Assembly: GCA_964584785.1 (NCBI GenBank)
Contig: CAZPBY010000010.1
Span: 62,001-126,000 of the forward strand
Source: JAHFTY01 sp964584785
GTDB lineage: Bacteria; Acidobacteriota; Terriglobia; 20CM-2-55-15
Length of the DNA: 64,000 bases
Reading direction: 5' to 3'
Numbering within the stretch: the stretch's first letter is position 1; every line of letters starts with the position of its first letter. Below the pieces are notes generated by a model that saw only the letters and a program-made list of their open reading frames with translations, was not told the origin of the DNA and did no database searches. Both the position numbers and the translations under genes were made by a program. Of this stretch, positions 41,662 to 50,780 are shown in pieces.

Positions 41662-44355
41662 TTATGCGTTGACGGCGACTTTGTTTTCGCGTGCGGCCGG
41701 CATGCTCTTTTCGCCGCTTTGTTGCAGAAGTTTCGCAACAACTCCGGTCCAGCCGGTTTGATGACTGGCACCGACGCCGCGCCCGTTGTCTCCGTGGAAG
41801 TACTCATAAAAGAGAATCTGATCCCTCCAGTGCGGGTCGCGCTGGAATTTTTCCGAAGCGCCATGCACGGGCCGCAATCCGTTTGCGTCGCGCAGGAAGA
41901 CCGACGATAGACGGCGCGAAAGTTCCTGGGAGATTTCCCAAAGCGTCAGGAAGCGGCCGGAACCGGTCGGGCACTCTACTTTGTAGTCTTCACCGAAATA
42001 GTGATGAAACTTCTGCAGCGACTCGATGATCAGGAAGTTGACCGGAAACCAGATCGGCCCGCGCCAGTTCGAATTTCCGCCGAACAATCCGCTGCTCGAT
42101 TCCGCGGGATCGTAGTCGAGCCGGTGTTCGACGCCGCCGACTTTCAAAGTGTACGGATGGTCCTTGTGCACCCGAGAAACCGCGCGAATGCCGTACGGCG
42201 ACAGGAATTCGTTTTCATCGAGCATGTAACGCAGGACGCGGCGGAGCTTATCGCCATCGACGATGGCCATGAGGCGTCGTTCACCCATTCCCGGAGTGAA
42301 CATGCACGCCTGGTTTTGCGTGTACTTTGGCCGATTCGCGATAAACCAGTCGAGGCGGCGCTTGAAGTTGGGCAGACGCCTCAGTAGTTCAGGCTCGAGA
42401 GTGTCGACGGCGTAGAGAGGAATCAATCCGACCATCGAACGCGTCCTCATCGGAAACTCGCCTTGACCTGGAATGTGCAGAACGTCGTAGAAGAATCCGT
42501 CTTCGTCGTCCCAAAGGCTCACACCGTCGTCGCCGCGATTGTTCATGGCGTGTGCGATTTGTGTGAAGTGTTCCCAGAACTTGCTCGCGACATCTTCGTA
42601 AGCGGGATCGTCGGAGGCGAGTTCCAGCGCCATCGCCAGCATGTTCAGGCAGTACATGGCCATCCAACTTGTGCCGTCGGACTGCTCGATGTGACCGCCC
42701 GTCGGCAGCGGCGCGCTGCGATCGAAAACGCCGATGTTGTCGAGGCCCAGAAAGCCGCCCTGGAAGATGTTCTTGCCTTCGGCGTCCTTCCGGTTCACCC
42801 ACCACGTGAAGTTCAGCATCAACTTATGGAATACGCGTTTCAGAAACTTACGGTCGCCCGTTCCATTGCGCTTCTTGTCGATCTTGTAGACTCGCCATGA
42901 CGCCCAGGCGTGTACGGGTGGATTCACATCGCCCAGTGCCCATTCGTATGCGGGAATTTGCCCGTTAGGGTGCATATACCATTCGCGTAATAACAGGACG
43001 AGCTGCTCCTTCGCGAAGTCGGCATCAACGAGAGCCAGCGGTATGCAATGAAACGCCAGGTCCCACGCGGCGTACCAGGGATACTCCCACTTGTCGGGCA
43101 TTGAAATAACATCCGCGTTGTAAAGGTGCGGCCACTCGTGATTCCGGCCGTTGCGGCGCTCGCCCGGCGGCTGCGGCTGATCGGGATCGCCGTCCAGCCA
43201 GGGCTTGACGACGTAGTGGTAGAACTGCTTCGACCACAGCATTCCTCCCAGCGACTGCCGCATCACGTTCTTTGCGTCGTCGGAAAGGCCGCTCGGAATG
43301 ATCGTCGAATAGAACTCGTCCGCCTCGCGGATTCGATCCGCGAAGATCGAGTCGAAGGACTTACCGAAGGGCCGGCTTCGGCTCCCCGCCAGATCGGAAT
43401 TCGTCAAGCGTAGGCGGACGCGAACCGTTTCTCCGGGCCTCAACGTGAGCGGATAATGTGCCGCCGCCTTGGTTCCCACGTTTGCGGGATTCACCGCATC
43501 GACATTCTTATGAACGACAGCTTCATGAATGCCGTCCTTCACGAACTGCGACGCGTTCTCGACGCCGTAGAGCCGCCGGTAATTCGTCTCATTCTCCGTG
43601 AACAACAATTGCGGCGCGCCTTCGAGGTAGAGCCAGCGCTCGCCGTATCGGGGATGATTCAGGTGGATCGCGTGCTCCTGCGAACCAGTGACCGCTTGCA
43701 TGAATGGACGCGGTTCGTTCTTGTCCCACGACCACGTGTTTCGAAACCAGATGGTGGGAAGCAGATCCATCGAGGCCGGCTCGGGACCGCGGTTCGTGAT
43801 ACTGATGCGAATGAGGATGTCTTCGCTGCCGGCCTTGGCATACTCGACGAGCGCGTCGAAGTACCGATTCTCATCGAATATTCCGGTGTCCAACAATTCG
43901 TACTCAGGCTCCTGTTTTGCACGGTGGCGATTCTCGTCGACAAGTCGCGAATACGGATATTCCTCATGCGGATACTTATAGAGGTACTTCATGTACGAAT
44001 GCGTCGGTGTGCTGTCGAGATAGAAGTAATACTCTTTGACGTCTTCGCCGTGATTACCTTCGCTTCCGGTGAGTCCGAACAGCCGCTCCTTAAGAATCGG
44101 ATCTTTGCCGTTCCAGAAAGCGACCGCGAAACAGATCAGTTGATGACGGTCGGATATACCCGCGATGCCGTCCTCGTTCCATCGATAGGCTTTCGACCTC
44201 GCGTGATCGTGCGGCAAAAAATCCCACGCTTCACCGTAAGGGCTGTAGTCCTCGCGCACTGTTCCCCATGCCCGCTCGCTGAGATAAGGCCCCCAGCGTT
44301 TCCAGTGCGCAGTGCGGTCGCGGGCCTCTGCCAGACGTTGTTCTTCCGCTGTCAT
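41662..44355 (-). CDS. GH63-like/MGH1-type glycoside hydrolase
   Basis: This 897-residue protein belongs to the large MGH1-like (GH63-related) glucosidase group. It has an N-terminal beta domain followed by an (alpha/alpha)6 barrel with YPWYAAWDLAFHCIPL, SDGTSWMAMYCLNML and GNSNWRGPIWFPVNF, which hold the likely acid and base residues. No signal peptide is seen, so it acts in the cytoplasm, perhaps on trehalose-like or mannosylglycerate-like glucosides. ATG 44355 has GGAG ten bases upstream. Confidence 0.88.
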   Translation of the reverse strand: MTAEEQRLAEARDRTAHWKRWGPYLSERAWGTVREDYSPYGEAWDFLPHDHARSKAYRWNEDGIAGISDRHQLICFAVAFWNGKDPILKERLFGLTGSEGNHGEDVKEYYFYLDSTPTHSYMKYLYKYPHEEYPYSRLVDENRHRAKQEPEYELLDTGIFDENRYFDALVEYAKAGSEDILIRISITNRGPEPASMDLLPTIWFRNTWSWDKNEPRPFMQAVTGSQEHAIHLNHPRYGERWLYLEGAPQLLFTENETNYRRLYGVENASQFVKDGIHEAVVHKNVDAVNPANVGTKAAAHYPLTLRPGETVRVRLRLTNSDLAGSRSRPFGKSFDSIFADRIREADEFYSTIIPSGLSDDAKNVMRQSLGGMLWSKQFYHYVVKPWLDGDPDQPQPPGERRNGRNHEWPHLYNADVISMPDKWEYPWYAAWDLAFHCIPLALVDADFAKEQLVLLLREWYMHPNGQIPAYEWALGDVNPPVHAWASWRVYKIDKKRNGTGDRKFLKRVFHKLMLNFTWWVNRKDAEGKNIFQGGFLGLDNIGVFDRSAPLPTGGHIEQSDGTSWMAMYCLNMLAMALELASDDPAYEDVASKFWEHFTQIAHAMNNRGDDGVSLWDDEDGFFYDVLHIPGQGEFPMRTRSMVGLIPLYAVDTLEPELLRRLPNFKRRLDWFIANRPKYTQNQACMFTPGMGERRLMAIVDGDKLRRVLRYMLDENEFLSPYGIRAVSRVHKDHPYTLKVGGVEHRLDYDPAESSSGLFGGNSNWRGPIWFPVNFLIIESLQKFHHYFGEDYKVECPTGSGRFLTLWEISQELSRRLSSVFLRDANGLRPVHGASEKFQRDPHWRDQILFYEYFHGDNGRGVGASHQTGWTGVVAKLLQQSGEKSMPAARENKVAVNA

Positions 44356-44382
44356 ACTTGATCTCCTCGTGTTCTCTTGCAT

Positions 44383-45423
44383 TCACTTCTGCAAAACTTT
44401 TATGGCGTGCCCGTCGGGATCGCGAACGGTCATGCCGCGATGAAAGCCCGCCTGCGGCTCGCCGAACTCGACCGAACCCGGCGACACGAATGCGAATTTC
44501 CCTGCGCGCAGCCGGCCTTCGGCATACCCGGCGTCGGTTGAAATGAAGTTGGTCTGCCAATTGAACAGGTCGCTGGCGCGCGCATCGGGGGGATACGGAC
44601 GCCCGTCACGTGGGGCGATGTACTCCAAAAACTCGACGCCGGGACCGGCCGCGGCCCGCAGAGCCGTGATTCGGAGACGGGCTCCGAAGACGTTATTCAG
44701 ATGCTCCTGCTCGTCGCCGTAGTTTTCGCTTTCTCCAACCTGACGTAGGCCAAGATGGTCTCGATAGAACCGCAGGCTGGCATCGGTGTCGCTGACCACG
44801 ATGGCCGTATGGTCGATTCCGAGAAATAACTTCGAAGTCTCGCGATGCCACTTCGCATCGCCTTTACCGGGAGGAAACCACAGGATCTCGAGTGCGTGGT
44901 GATCCGGATCCTTGAAGTAGAACGCTTTGATGCCTCCCGCATTCTTGTTCCATTCCGGCAGCGTTTGAGGCCCGGTCGAAGCGTGTTCAACCTTGTGCAG
45001 GCGCAGCGACGCGTATGCACGATCCATATCCGAGACGATGATTGCAAGGTGTTGAAACCATCGATCGTTGCTGCGGGAATCCACAGGAATCGGCCGGCCC
45101 ACTGGAGTCAGATACTCGGTTAGCTCGATGGACTCGTCTCCGAGTTTCATTCGAACGATCCGCGCACGAAGACCGAACAATCCCTGGAGCCGCTCGTAAT
45201 CGGGGCCGTAGACTTCGATATCGGAAACCTTCTCGAACGAAAGAACGTTGGAAAAGAAATCCACGGACCGGTCCATGTCGCTGACCGTCAGACCGATCGA
45301 ATCGAGAGCAGCGACGGCGGGCCCGACAGTCGCCGCGACTGTCCTGAACCCGGGCGCTGCAAGGACGGATAAGACAACGATCAGCAGCAGTAAGCGAAGG
45401 CGTCGTTGAGCTCTGATGATCAT
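44383..45423 (-). CDS. Secreted VOC-family (glyoxalase-like) protein, two domains
   Basis: This 346-residue protein has an N-terminal signal or anchor (7-30) and two vicinal-oxygen-chelate domains (DSIGLTVSDMDRSVDFF and LGIDHTAIVVSDTDASLRFY), each with a C-terminal Glu/His-type metal region (HHALEILWF, DPDGHAIKV). The start shares four bases with the stop of the GMC gene. Periplasmic location is unusual for this family. Substrate unknown. Confidence 0.85.
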   Translation of the reverse strand: MIIRAQRRLRLLLLIVVLSVLAAPGFRTVAATVGPAVAALDSIGLTVSDMDRSVDFFSNVLSFEKVSDIEVYGPDYERLQGLFGLRARIVRMKLGDESIELTEYLTPVGRPIPVDSRSNDRWFQHLAIIVSDMDRAYASLRLHKVEHASTGPQTLPEWNKNAGGIKAFYFKDPDHHALEILWFPPGKGDAKWHRETSKLFLGIDHTAIVVSDTDASLRFYRDHLGLRQVGESENYGDEQEHLNNVFGARLRITALRAAAGPGVEFLEYIAPRDGRPYPPDARASDLFNWQTNFISTDAGYAEGRLRAGKFAFVSPGSVEFGEPQAGFHRGMTVRDPDGHAIKVLQK

Positions 45424-46967
45424 TTCAGTCTCTCCAGCAAGTGATCTCCAACACGCAACGCGTTTGCCATGATGGTCAGGGCCGGATTCATCGCGCCGCA
45501 TGACGGAAAGAAACTCGCGTCCACGGCGTAAAGGTTATCGAGGTCGTGGGCCTTGCAATGGATGTCGAGCACCGACGTTCGCGGATCCCGGCCAAACCGC
45601 AGCGTGCCGTTTTGATGCGCCACACCCGCCAGAGGAATCCGTTTGCCGATGTAAGCGTTCAGATGGATGACCTCATCGGTGCAGTTGGCGTCCTTGAGCA
45701 AAGTTTTCAGTTTCGCCTGAAGACGCTTGTGTCCTTCTTCATTGTTCGCTTTGTAGTTCAACTGAATTTGACCTTCCCGCGTGACGGTCACTCTGTTGTC
45801 GGGATGCGGAAGATCCTCCGACGTCATCCAAAAATCCAACGAGTGTTTGGCCATGAGCTCCAGCGTGAACCCGGGCACAATTCTCGGCGCGCCCGCAGCG
45901 AGAATTTCGGAATCGGTCTTGCCGACGAACGAAATGTGTCCCATTGGAAAGTCCCACTCTTGCGAACCGAAATAAAAATCGTTCAGGCCGAAAGTCTTTT
46001 GAAAGACAGTAGGGTTCTCGCATTTGGACAAGGCAAGCATCACGGAATTGGTGTGGCACATGTAGTTGCGGCCAACCTGGTCGGAGCTGTTCGCCAGGCC
46101 GTTGGGATGCAGGTCATTGGCTGAGCGCAACATCAACGCGGCAGAATTCACGGCGCCGCAAGACGAAATCACGATGTCTGCCGAATAGACCTCCGGCGTT
46201 CCATCGTGATCCACGTGAACCTTTGCTATGGTGTGGCCGGTTGAATCTGTCTCGAGGCGCGTCACCTTACTCTTCGTCAAAAGACTGACGTTCGGGTATT
46301 CGAGCGCGGGTTCTACGCAGATGACGTGCGCATCGGCTTTCGCATGAACGAGGCACGGAAAGCCGTCGCACGTTGAACAGCGAATGCATTTGCTCTTTTG
46401 AGGATTTTGCTCGTCCAGCAGAACACCGACCGGCAGATGGAAGGGACGATGTCCGAGCTTCTGAAGATCGTCACTGAGCTGCTGGATTCGCCATTCGTGC
46501 GTGACCGCTGGAAATCGATAGGGCTTGCTCGCCGGCGGCTCGGTCGGATCCTCTCCACGAATGCCGTGGACCTGATACAAGTATTCGGCTTCGGTGTAAT
46601 ACGGCTCGAGATCCTCATAGCTGAGCGGCCATCTTGGTGAAACGCCGCCGTGGTGTCGAAGCTCGCCAAAATCCTGTTTCCGAAGCCGGACTAACGCCGC
46701 CCCATAAAATTTGGTGTTTCCGCCGACGAAGTAGTGAGCGCCAGGAACGAATTCGTTGCCCTTCATGTCGCGCCACGGCTCGACGTTGTTGTATCGGCCC
46801 TGGCCGACGACAGCTCGAGTATCCCAATTCTGCTTTTCTCGAGGCACGAAGTCGCCGCGCTCGAGAAGAAGGATCTTCTTCCCCGAAGGAGCCAACCGGT
46901 AGGCCAGGGTCCCACCGCCGGCTCCGGTTCCGATGATGATGACGTCGTAGTGATGACTCGCGCTCAT
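45420..46967 (-). CDS. GMC-family FAD oxidoreductase
   Basis: This 515-residue flavoprotein starts with YDVIIIGTGAGGGTLAYRL (7-25). A Cys-rich segment CIRCSTCDGFPC near 200 is shared with sugar-oxidising GMC relatives. The C-terminus has the family motif FPSCGAMNPALTIMANALR with catalytic Asn. It likely oxidises an alcohol or sugar and passes electrons to a cytochrome or quinone. GAGGTG precedes the ATG. It is coupled to the VOC gene. Confidence 0.9.
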   Translation of the reverse strand: MSASHHYDVIIIGTGAGGGTLAYRLAPSGKKILLLERGDFVPREKQNWDTRAVVGQGRYNNVEPWRDMKGNEFVPGAHYFVGGNTKFYGAALVRLRKQDFGELRHHGGVSPRWPLSYEDLEPYYTEAEYLYQVHGIRGEDPTEPPASKPYRFPAVTHEWRIQQLSDDLQKLGHRPFHLPVGVLLDEQNPQKSKCIRCSTCDGFPCLVHAKADAHVICVEPALEYPNVSLLTKSKVTRLETDSTGHTIAKVHVDHDGTPEVYSADIVISSCGAVNSAALMLRSANDLHPNGLANSSDQVGRNYMCHTNSVMLALSKCENPTVFQKTFGLNDFYFGSQEWDFPMGHISFVGKTDSEILAAGAPRIVPGFTLELMAKHSLDFWMTSEDLPHPDNRVTVTREGQIQLNYKANNEEGHKRLQAKLKTLLKDANCTDEVIHLNAYIGKRIPLAGVAHQNGTLRFGRDPRTSVLDIHCKAHDLDNLYAVDASFFPSCGAMNPALTIMANALRVGDHLLERLK

Positions 46968-47043
46968 TTGCAGCACCTCGATTGCTACATTCCCCAAGTT
47001 CGTTGGTTTATTCCCGGCGGCGAAATTTGAGATCGTGAAATTC

Positions 47044-47460
47044 TTAACGATGCAGAAATGCTTCGGCCAGGCGATCGATCTGCTTGCCGATCGGCGTGTA
47101 CGACACAACCACCGACAATGCGAAAGCTCCGATGCTCGTGAGTAACGCTTCGGTGTATGCACCGGGATAGTGCGAGCCATGAATGACCGCATCCGCGAAG
47201 AATGCGCACACCGCAACGAATAGAGCCGAAATCCACCGGTTCGTAAAATGCCGGGCGTGACGGGTCCATGTCAGTCCGAGAAGTGGAAACACCGTGAGTA
47301 TTCCTGTTTCCGATGCCACCAAAACGTGGCCGACGGTCGCCTGAGCAAGCTGGCCTTGCACCATCAACATCAGGCAGGCAGCGGCTGTCTCGGCGGCCTT
47401 GTGGCCACAGAGCGCCAGTCGAAAGCGGTGTCGCTGGTGTATGAGTTGCTTGAAATTCAT
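47044..47460 (-). CDS. Small membrane protein of unknown function
   Basis: This 138-residue protein has about four hydrophobic segments (near 25-48, 50-62, 76-94 and 103-118). It lacks recognisable motifs. The start at 47460 follows the DM13 stop by 83 bases, with no clear Shine-Dalgarno, so it is uncertain. Position between DM13 and GMC genes suggests a link to membrane redox work. Confidence 0.55.
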   Translation of the reverse strand: MNFKQLIHQRHRFRLALCGHKAAETAAACLMLMVQGQLAQATVGHVLVASETGILTVFPLLGLTWTRHARHFTNRWISALFVAVCAFFADAVIHGSHYPGAYTEALLTSIGAFALSVVVSYTPIGKQIDRLAEAFLHR

Positions 47461-47543
47461 GATTGCGGAAGAGAACGTCGCAAGCGAAAAAGTGGAAGCC
47501 GGGTTGGTGTATCCCAGCCTCCCATAATCTCTGGAAGTCGGTT

Positions 47544-48038
47544 TCAATTGGCTGCCGCCAACGGTGCGGTCGCAAAGTTCACGTTGAACCTGGCACACCA
47601 GATCGTCACCGCTTGATACTTTTCGAGATCCGCGTTGTTGGGAACCTCGTAATTCTGGTCGCCCATATTTCCTTTCATGGATCCGAGATCGATGAAGCCG
47701 GCCTTCTTGACTGTCGCGTCGTCCATCGCATCCGAAGCGGCTACGAGGTAGACGTGCACATCGGGACCATTGGATGTCTTGAAATTCGTGAGCCGCAGGA
47801 CGCGCTTGCCGTTAACGTCATAGATGCTCGCGTTGCCCTGCGTTTCGTGCGCGTAGCCTTTAAACTGGCCCGACGCGATCGGTTTAGGACCGGGAGCATC
47901 GGGTGAGTTGGCGGCAACGGACGCTGCCGGGAAGCTGTCGGAAACCGATTTATTGATGAATAACAATTCCGGCCGAAATGCATACCACGCAATTGCCGCT
48001 ACGACCAATCCGCTGCCAATCCAAACCTTTCTGTTCAT
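47544..48038 (-). CDS. Membrane-anchored DM13-domain protein
   Basis: This 164-residue protein has an N-terminal anchor (4-22) and a DM13 domain: GYAHETQGNASIYDVNGKRV, TSNGPDVHVYLVAASDA and the hallmark VTIWCARFNVNFATAPL with one Cys. DM13 domains are proposed to carry electrons through this Cys. GAGGAG precedes the ATG. It is the first gene of the minus-strand redox run and is divergent from a multicopper oxidase. Confidence 0.88.
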   Translation of the reverse strand: MNRKVWIGSGLVVAAIAWYAFRPELLFINKSVSDSFPAASVAANSPDAPGPKPIASGQFKGYAHETQGNASIYDVNGKRVLRLTNFKTSNGPDVHVYLVAASDAMDDATVKKAGFIDLGSMKGNMGDQNYEVPNNADLEKYQAVTIWCARFNVNFATAPLAAAN

Positions 48039-48327
48039 CTTATTTCTCCTCATGACGGCTTTATTTGTCGCCGAATGAGGATTAGTCACACGACCGGTCT
48101 TTCTGTTACGCGAGCGACATGATCAATCCGACAGTTCTGGTGAAGCCGTAAATTGTCAGATTGTTCCTTGAGGAGCCGGGGGGATGCGTGCTGTTGACAA
48201 AATGACTTTCGCGCTGCGCTGGCTGAAATTTCCTGCGTTTCCATGTTGAACATTCTGCACAGTAACAGCGGAATCATGCGCTTGGCGAATCATTTGCTGT
48301 ACGGCTTTATCGAAAGGAGTTCAACAG

Positions 48328-49794
48328 GTGGGAAAGCGTTTTCGCGTTGTGATCATCCTTTATATATTCCTCGTAATTTCCTCTTCGGGACAAGCCGCAC
48401 AGAATCCGCCGCCCCTCCAGCCGCCTGACTGGGATTCCTCTCTCCGGTTGCCGGAGGCCGTGGACATCAATCCGGACCCTCGAGTCGTTGAAGTGAACCT
48501 CGAAGCTCGCGTTGCGGACGTTGAGATCGGCGGACGGAGGGTTTCCGCGTGGACTTACAACGGCGGCATTCCCGGGCCGTTGATCCGCGCGAAAGCCGGT
48601 GATCGCCTGATCGTTCATTTCACGAACCAGCTGCCCTCTTCAACAACGGTGCATTGGCACGGAGTACGTGTGCCCATTGAGATGGATGGCGTCCCCGGCA
48701 TCTCTCAGCAGGCCGTAGCTCAGGGATTCTCCTTTACCTACGACTTCGTCGTTCCCGACGCGGGCTTGTTCTGGTATCACCCTCACGTGGACTCTGCAGC
48801 TCAGGTCGGTTTCGGACTGTCCGGACCGCTCCTTGTTGAAGATTCGGCCGAAAACGTCGGCGTGACGGATCAGTTGATGCTCGTTTTAAACGACATCGAA
48901 ATCGACGACAAAGGAGTGTTGGCGTCGCCGGACAGCGGGGGCTCCGTCGCGATGGCGTTCGGACGCGAAGGCAACATCGTTCTCGTCAACGGCAAACAGA
49001 ATCCCAGCATCACAGCGCGCGCCGGCGTTCCTCAACGCTGGAGAATCGTGAATACGGCAAAGAGCCGTTTCTTCAATATCGACCTGCGAAACAGCGACAG
49101 CGTCTTCACCAAAATCGGCGGTGACGGCGGATTGCAGGAATATCCGACGAAAGAGGAAATGATCGTCCTCGGACCGGGCGAGCGCGCGGACGTTATCGTC
49201 ACACCAAAGGGCAAACCCGGAACGGAGATCCAGGTCATGTCCGAACTGTTCAATCGCGGCTACGGAAGCGTCGAGTATCGGGATCCCGAAAAGCTCTTCA
49301 GAATTTCACTCGCGAATCAGCCCGCCTACACTGCGGCGCCCCTTCCGAAAATCCATCGCTCGATCGAGCCGATGAAGAAGGACGGTGCCACGCCGGTAAA
49401 GTTCGAACTGTCCGTCACTCAGAACAACTTTTCAGGCGCCTTCGAATACCGGATCAATGGAAAGACCGCTGGAAAGGCGAAACCGATTTCAGCACAAGTT
49501 GGCGAAACACAAATCTGGACGGTAGAGAACACGACGCCGTGGTCCCATCCCATCCATCTGCACGGATTCTTCTTTCAGGTGCTCGATAAAAATGGGGAGC
49601 CCGTTCGCCCGCTGGAATGGAAGGATACGGTGAATGTGCCGTACAAACAGACTCTCCGGTTTCTCGTGCGCTTTGACGATCGTCCAGGCAACTGGATGGT
49701 CCACTGCCACATTCTGGACCACGCCGAAGGTGGCCTGATGACCACAGTCCAACTGGGCGACATCGCGACGAAAGAGCACACACACATACCCTGA
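48328..49794 (+). CDS. Multicopper oxidase
   Basis: This 488-residue periplasmic enzyme has a signal peptide (6-22) and the four copper-binding motifs HWHG, WYHPH, HPIHLHG and HCHILDH. It would oxidise a metal ion or organic donor and reduce oxygen to water. The start is GTG 48328 with AAGGAG eight bases upstream. A Met after HCHILDH suits an axial T1 ligand. It lies divergent to the DM13 gene; a shared role in copper or phenol oxidation is inferred. Confidence 0.92.
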   Translation: MGKRFRVVIILYIFLVISSSGQAAQNPPPLQPPDWDSSLRLPEAVDINPDPRVVEVNLEARVADVEIGGRRVSAWTYNGGIPGPLIRAKAGDRLIVHFTNQLPSSTTVHWHGVRVPIEMDGVPGISQQAVAQGFSFTYDFVVPDAGLFWYHPHVDSAAQVGFGLSGPLLVEDSAENVGVTDQLMLVLNDIEIDDKGVLASPDSGGSVAMAFGREGNIVLVNGKQNPSITARAGVPQRWRIVNTAKSRFFNIDLRNSDSVFTKIGGDGGLQEYPTKEEMIVLGPGERADVIVTPKGKPGTEIQVMSELFNRGYGSVEYRDPEKLFRISLANQPAYTAAPLPKIHRSIEPMKKDGATPVKFELSVTQNNFSGAFEYRINGKTAGKAKPISAQVGETQIWTVENTTPWSHPIHLHGFFFQVLDKNGEPVRPLEWKDTVNVPYKQTLRFLVRFDDRPGNWMVHCHILDHAEGGLMTTVQLGDIATKEHTHIP

Positions 49795-49830
49795 GAGTCT
49801 TCCACAAATCACGTCAGCGAGGAAAAGATC

Positions 49831-50538
49831 ATGGAAACCAAACAGATCACTCGTACGGCCGGTAAATGGCTCGCAGGCAGTATCGGTTTGGCCGTCGCCT
49901 CATACGCTGCATACGCCGGTATCACCTGGGTTCGTTACGGACATCCGAAGCGAGCGAGTGACGAAGATGCCGATGCTTTGATGGATGATTTCATGCCCCG
50001 GTTCGACGTCGTCGAACGTCACAGTGTGCGCGTCGCCGCACCGGCGGAGATCGCGCTGGCAGCCGCAGTCGATGTGGACATGGAAAGCAGTGCGGCTATT
50101 CGCGCGATCCTCAAAGCGAGGGAACTACTTCTTCGCAGCCGCCCGCAGCACGTCGTCCGGCCGCGAGGACTCCTTGCCCAGGCGAAATCCCTGGGTTGGG
50201 GACAATTGGCGGAACAGCCAGGCCGCGAAATCCTGATGGGAGCTGTGACGAAACCATGGGAAGCCAATCCGGTCTTCGTCGCTTTGCCGTCGGATGAGTT
50301 CGCAACGTTTCAGGAACCCGGCTACGTCAAGATCATTTGGACGTTGCGGGCAGATCCGGCCGGCAACGAAGAGTCCATTCTCCGAACAGAGACCCGTGCC
50401 GTCGCCACGGATACCAGCGCCCGACGCAAGTTCCGTAGATACTGGTCGCTGCTGTCGCCGGGAATCATCGCTATCCGAATTGCAATGCGCTCTGCCGTGA
50501 AAGCCTCGGCCGAACGCCGTTGGCGAGAAGCGGCTTAG
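49831..50538 (+). CDS. SRPBCC-fold membrane-anchored protein
   Basis: This 235-residue protein has one hydrophobic segment (13-32) and then a domain resembling the polyketide cyclase/START (SRPBCC) fold: FDVVERHSVRVAAPAEIAL, EPGYVKIIWTLRADP. Family members bind hydrophobic ligands in a cavity. It follows the multicopper oxidase by 36 bases and is probably co-transcribed. No enzyme role can be assigned. Confidence 0.75.
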   Translation: METKQITRTAGKWLAGSIGLAVASYAAYAGITWVRYGHPKRASDEDADALMDDFMPRFDVVERHSVRVAAPAEIALAAAVDVDMESSAAIRAILKARELLLRSRPQHVVRPRGLLAQAKSLGWGQLAEQPGREILMGAVTKPWEANPVFVALPSDEFATFQEPGYVKIIWTLRADPAGNEESILRTETRAVATDTSARRKFRRYWSLLSPGIIAIRIAMRSAVKASAERRWREAA

Positions 50539-50552
50539 TGGGAAGTCTGTGC

Positions 50553-50698
50553 TGTAGGCGCCGGCTTCAGCCGGCGCGTGCGCGAAGCGCAGGGTATTTG
50601 ACGAATTCCTGGACTCTATTTCGATAACAACTGCCTGTCGGTGTGCTCACACACCCTGCGCCTATCGGCGCACGCCCCGGCTGAAGCCGGCGCCTACA
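50553..50698. repeat. Large imperfect palindrome with 22-base perfect ends
   Basis: Ends 50553-50574 and 50677-50698 are perfect reverse complements with core GGCGCCGGCTTCAGCC. The inner parts also pair (GCGTGCGC and GCGCAGGG with partners near 50655-50675). It fills most of the 242-base gap between two convergent genes. It resembles dispersed REP-type repeats and may serve as a terminator for both sides. Confidence 0.85.
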
Positions 50699-50780
50699 TA
50701 CGCCGCAATTGGTCTCAAGCGACCCACAGTGCCCGAGCGAAGCGAGTGGAGCACCGTGTTGTTAAGAATCCTGGGTCAAT

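Noticed and set aside
43456..44361. 301-codon open frame on the plus strand
   Set aside because: It is antisense to the GH63-like gene and has shadow-like composition.
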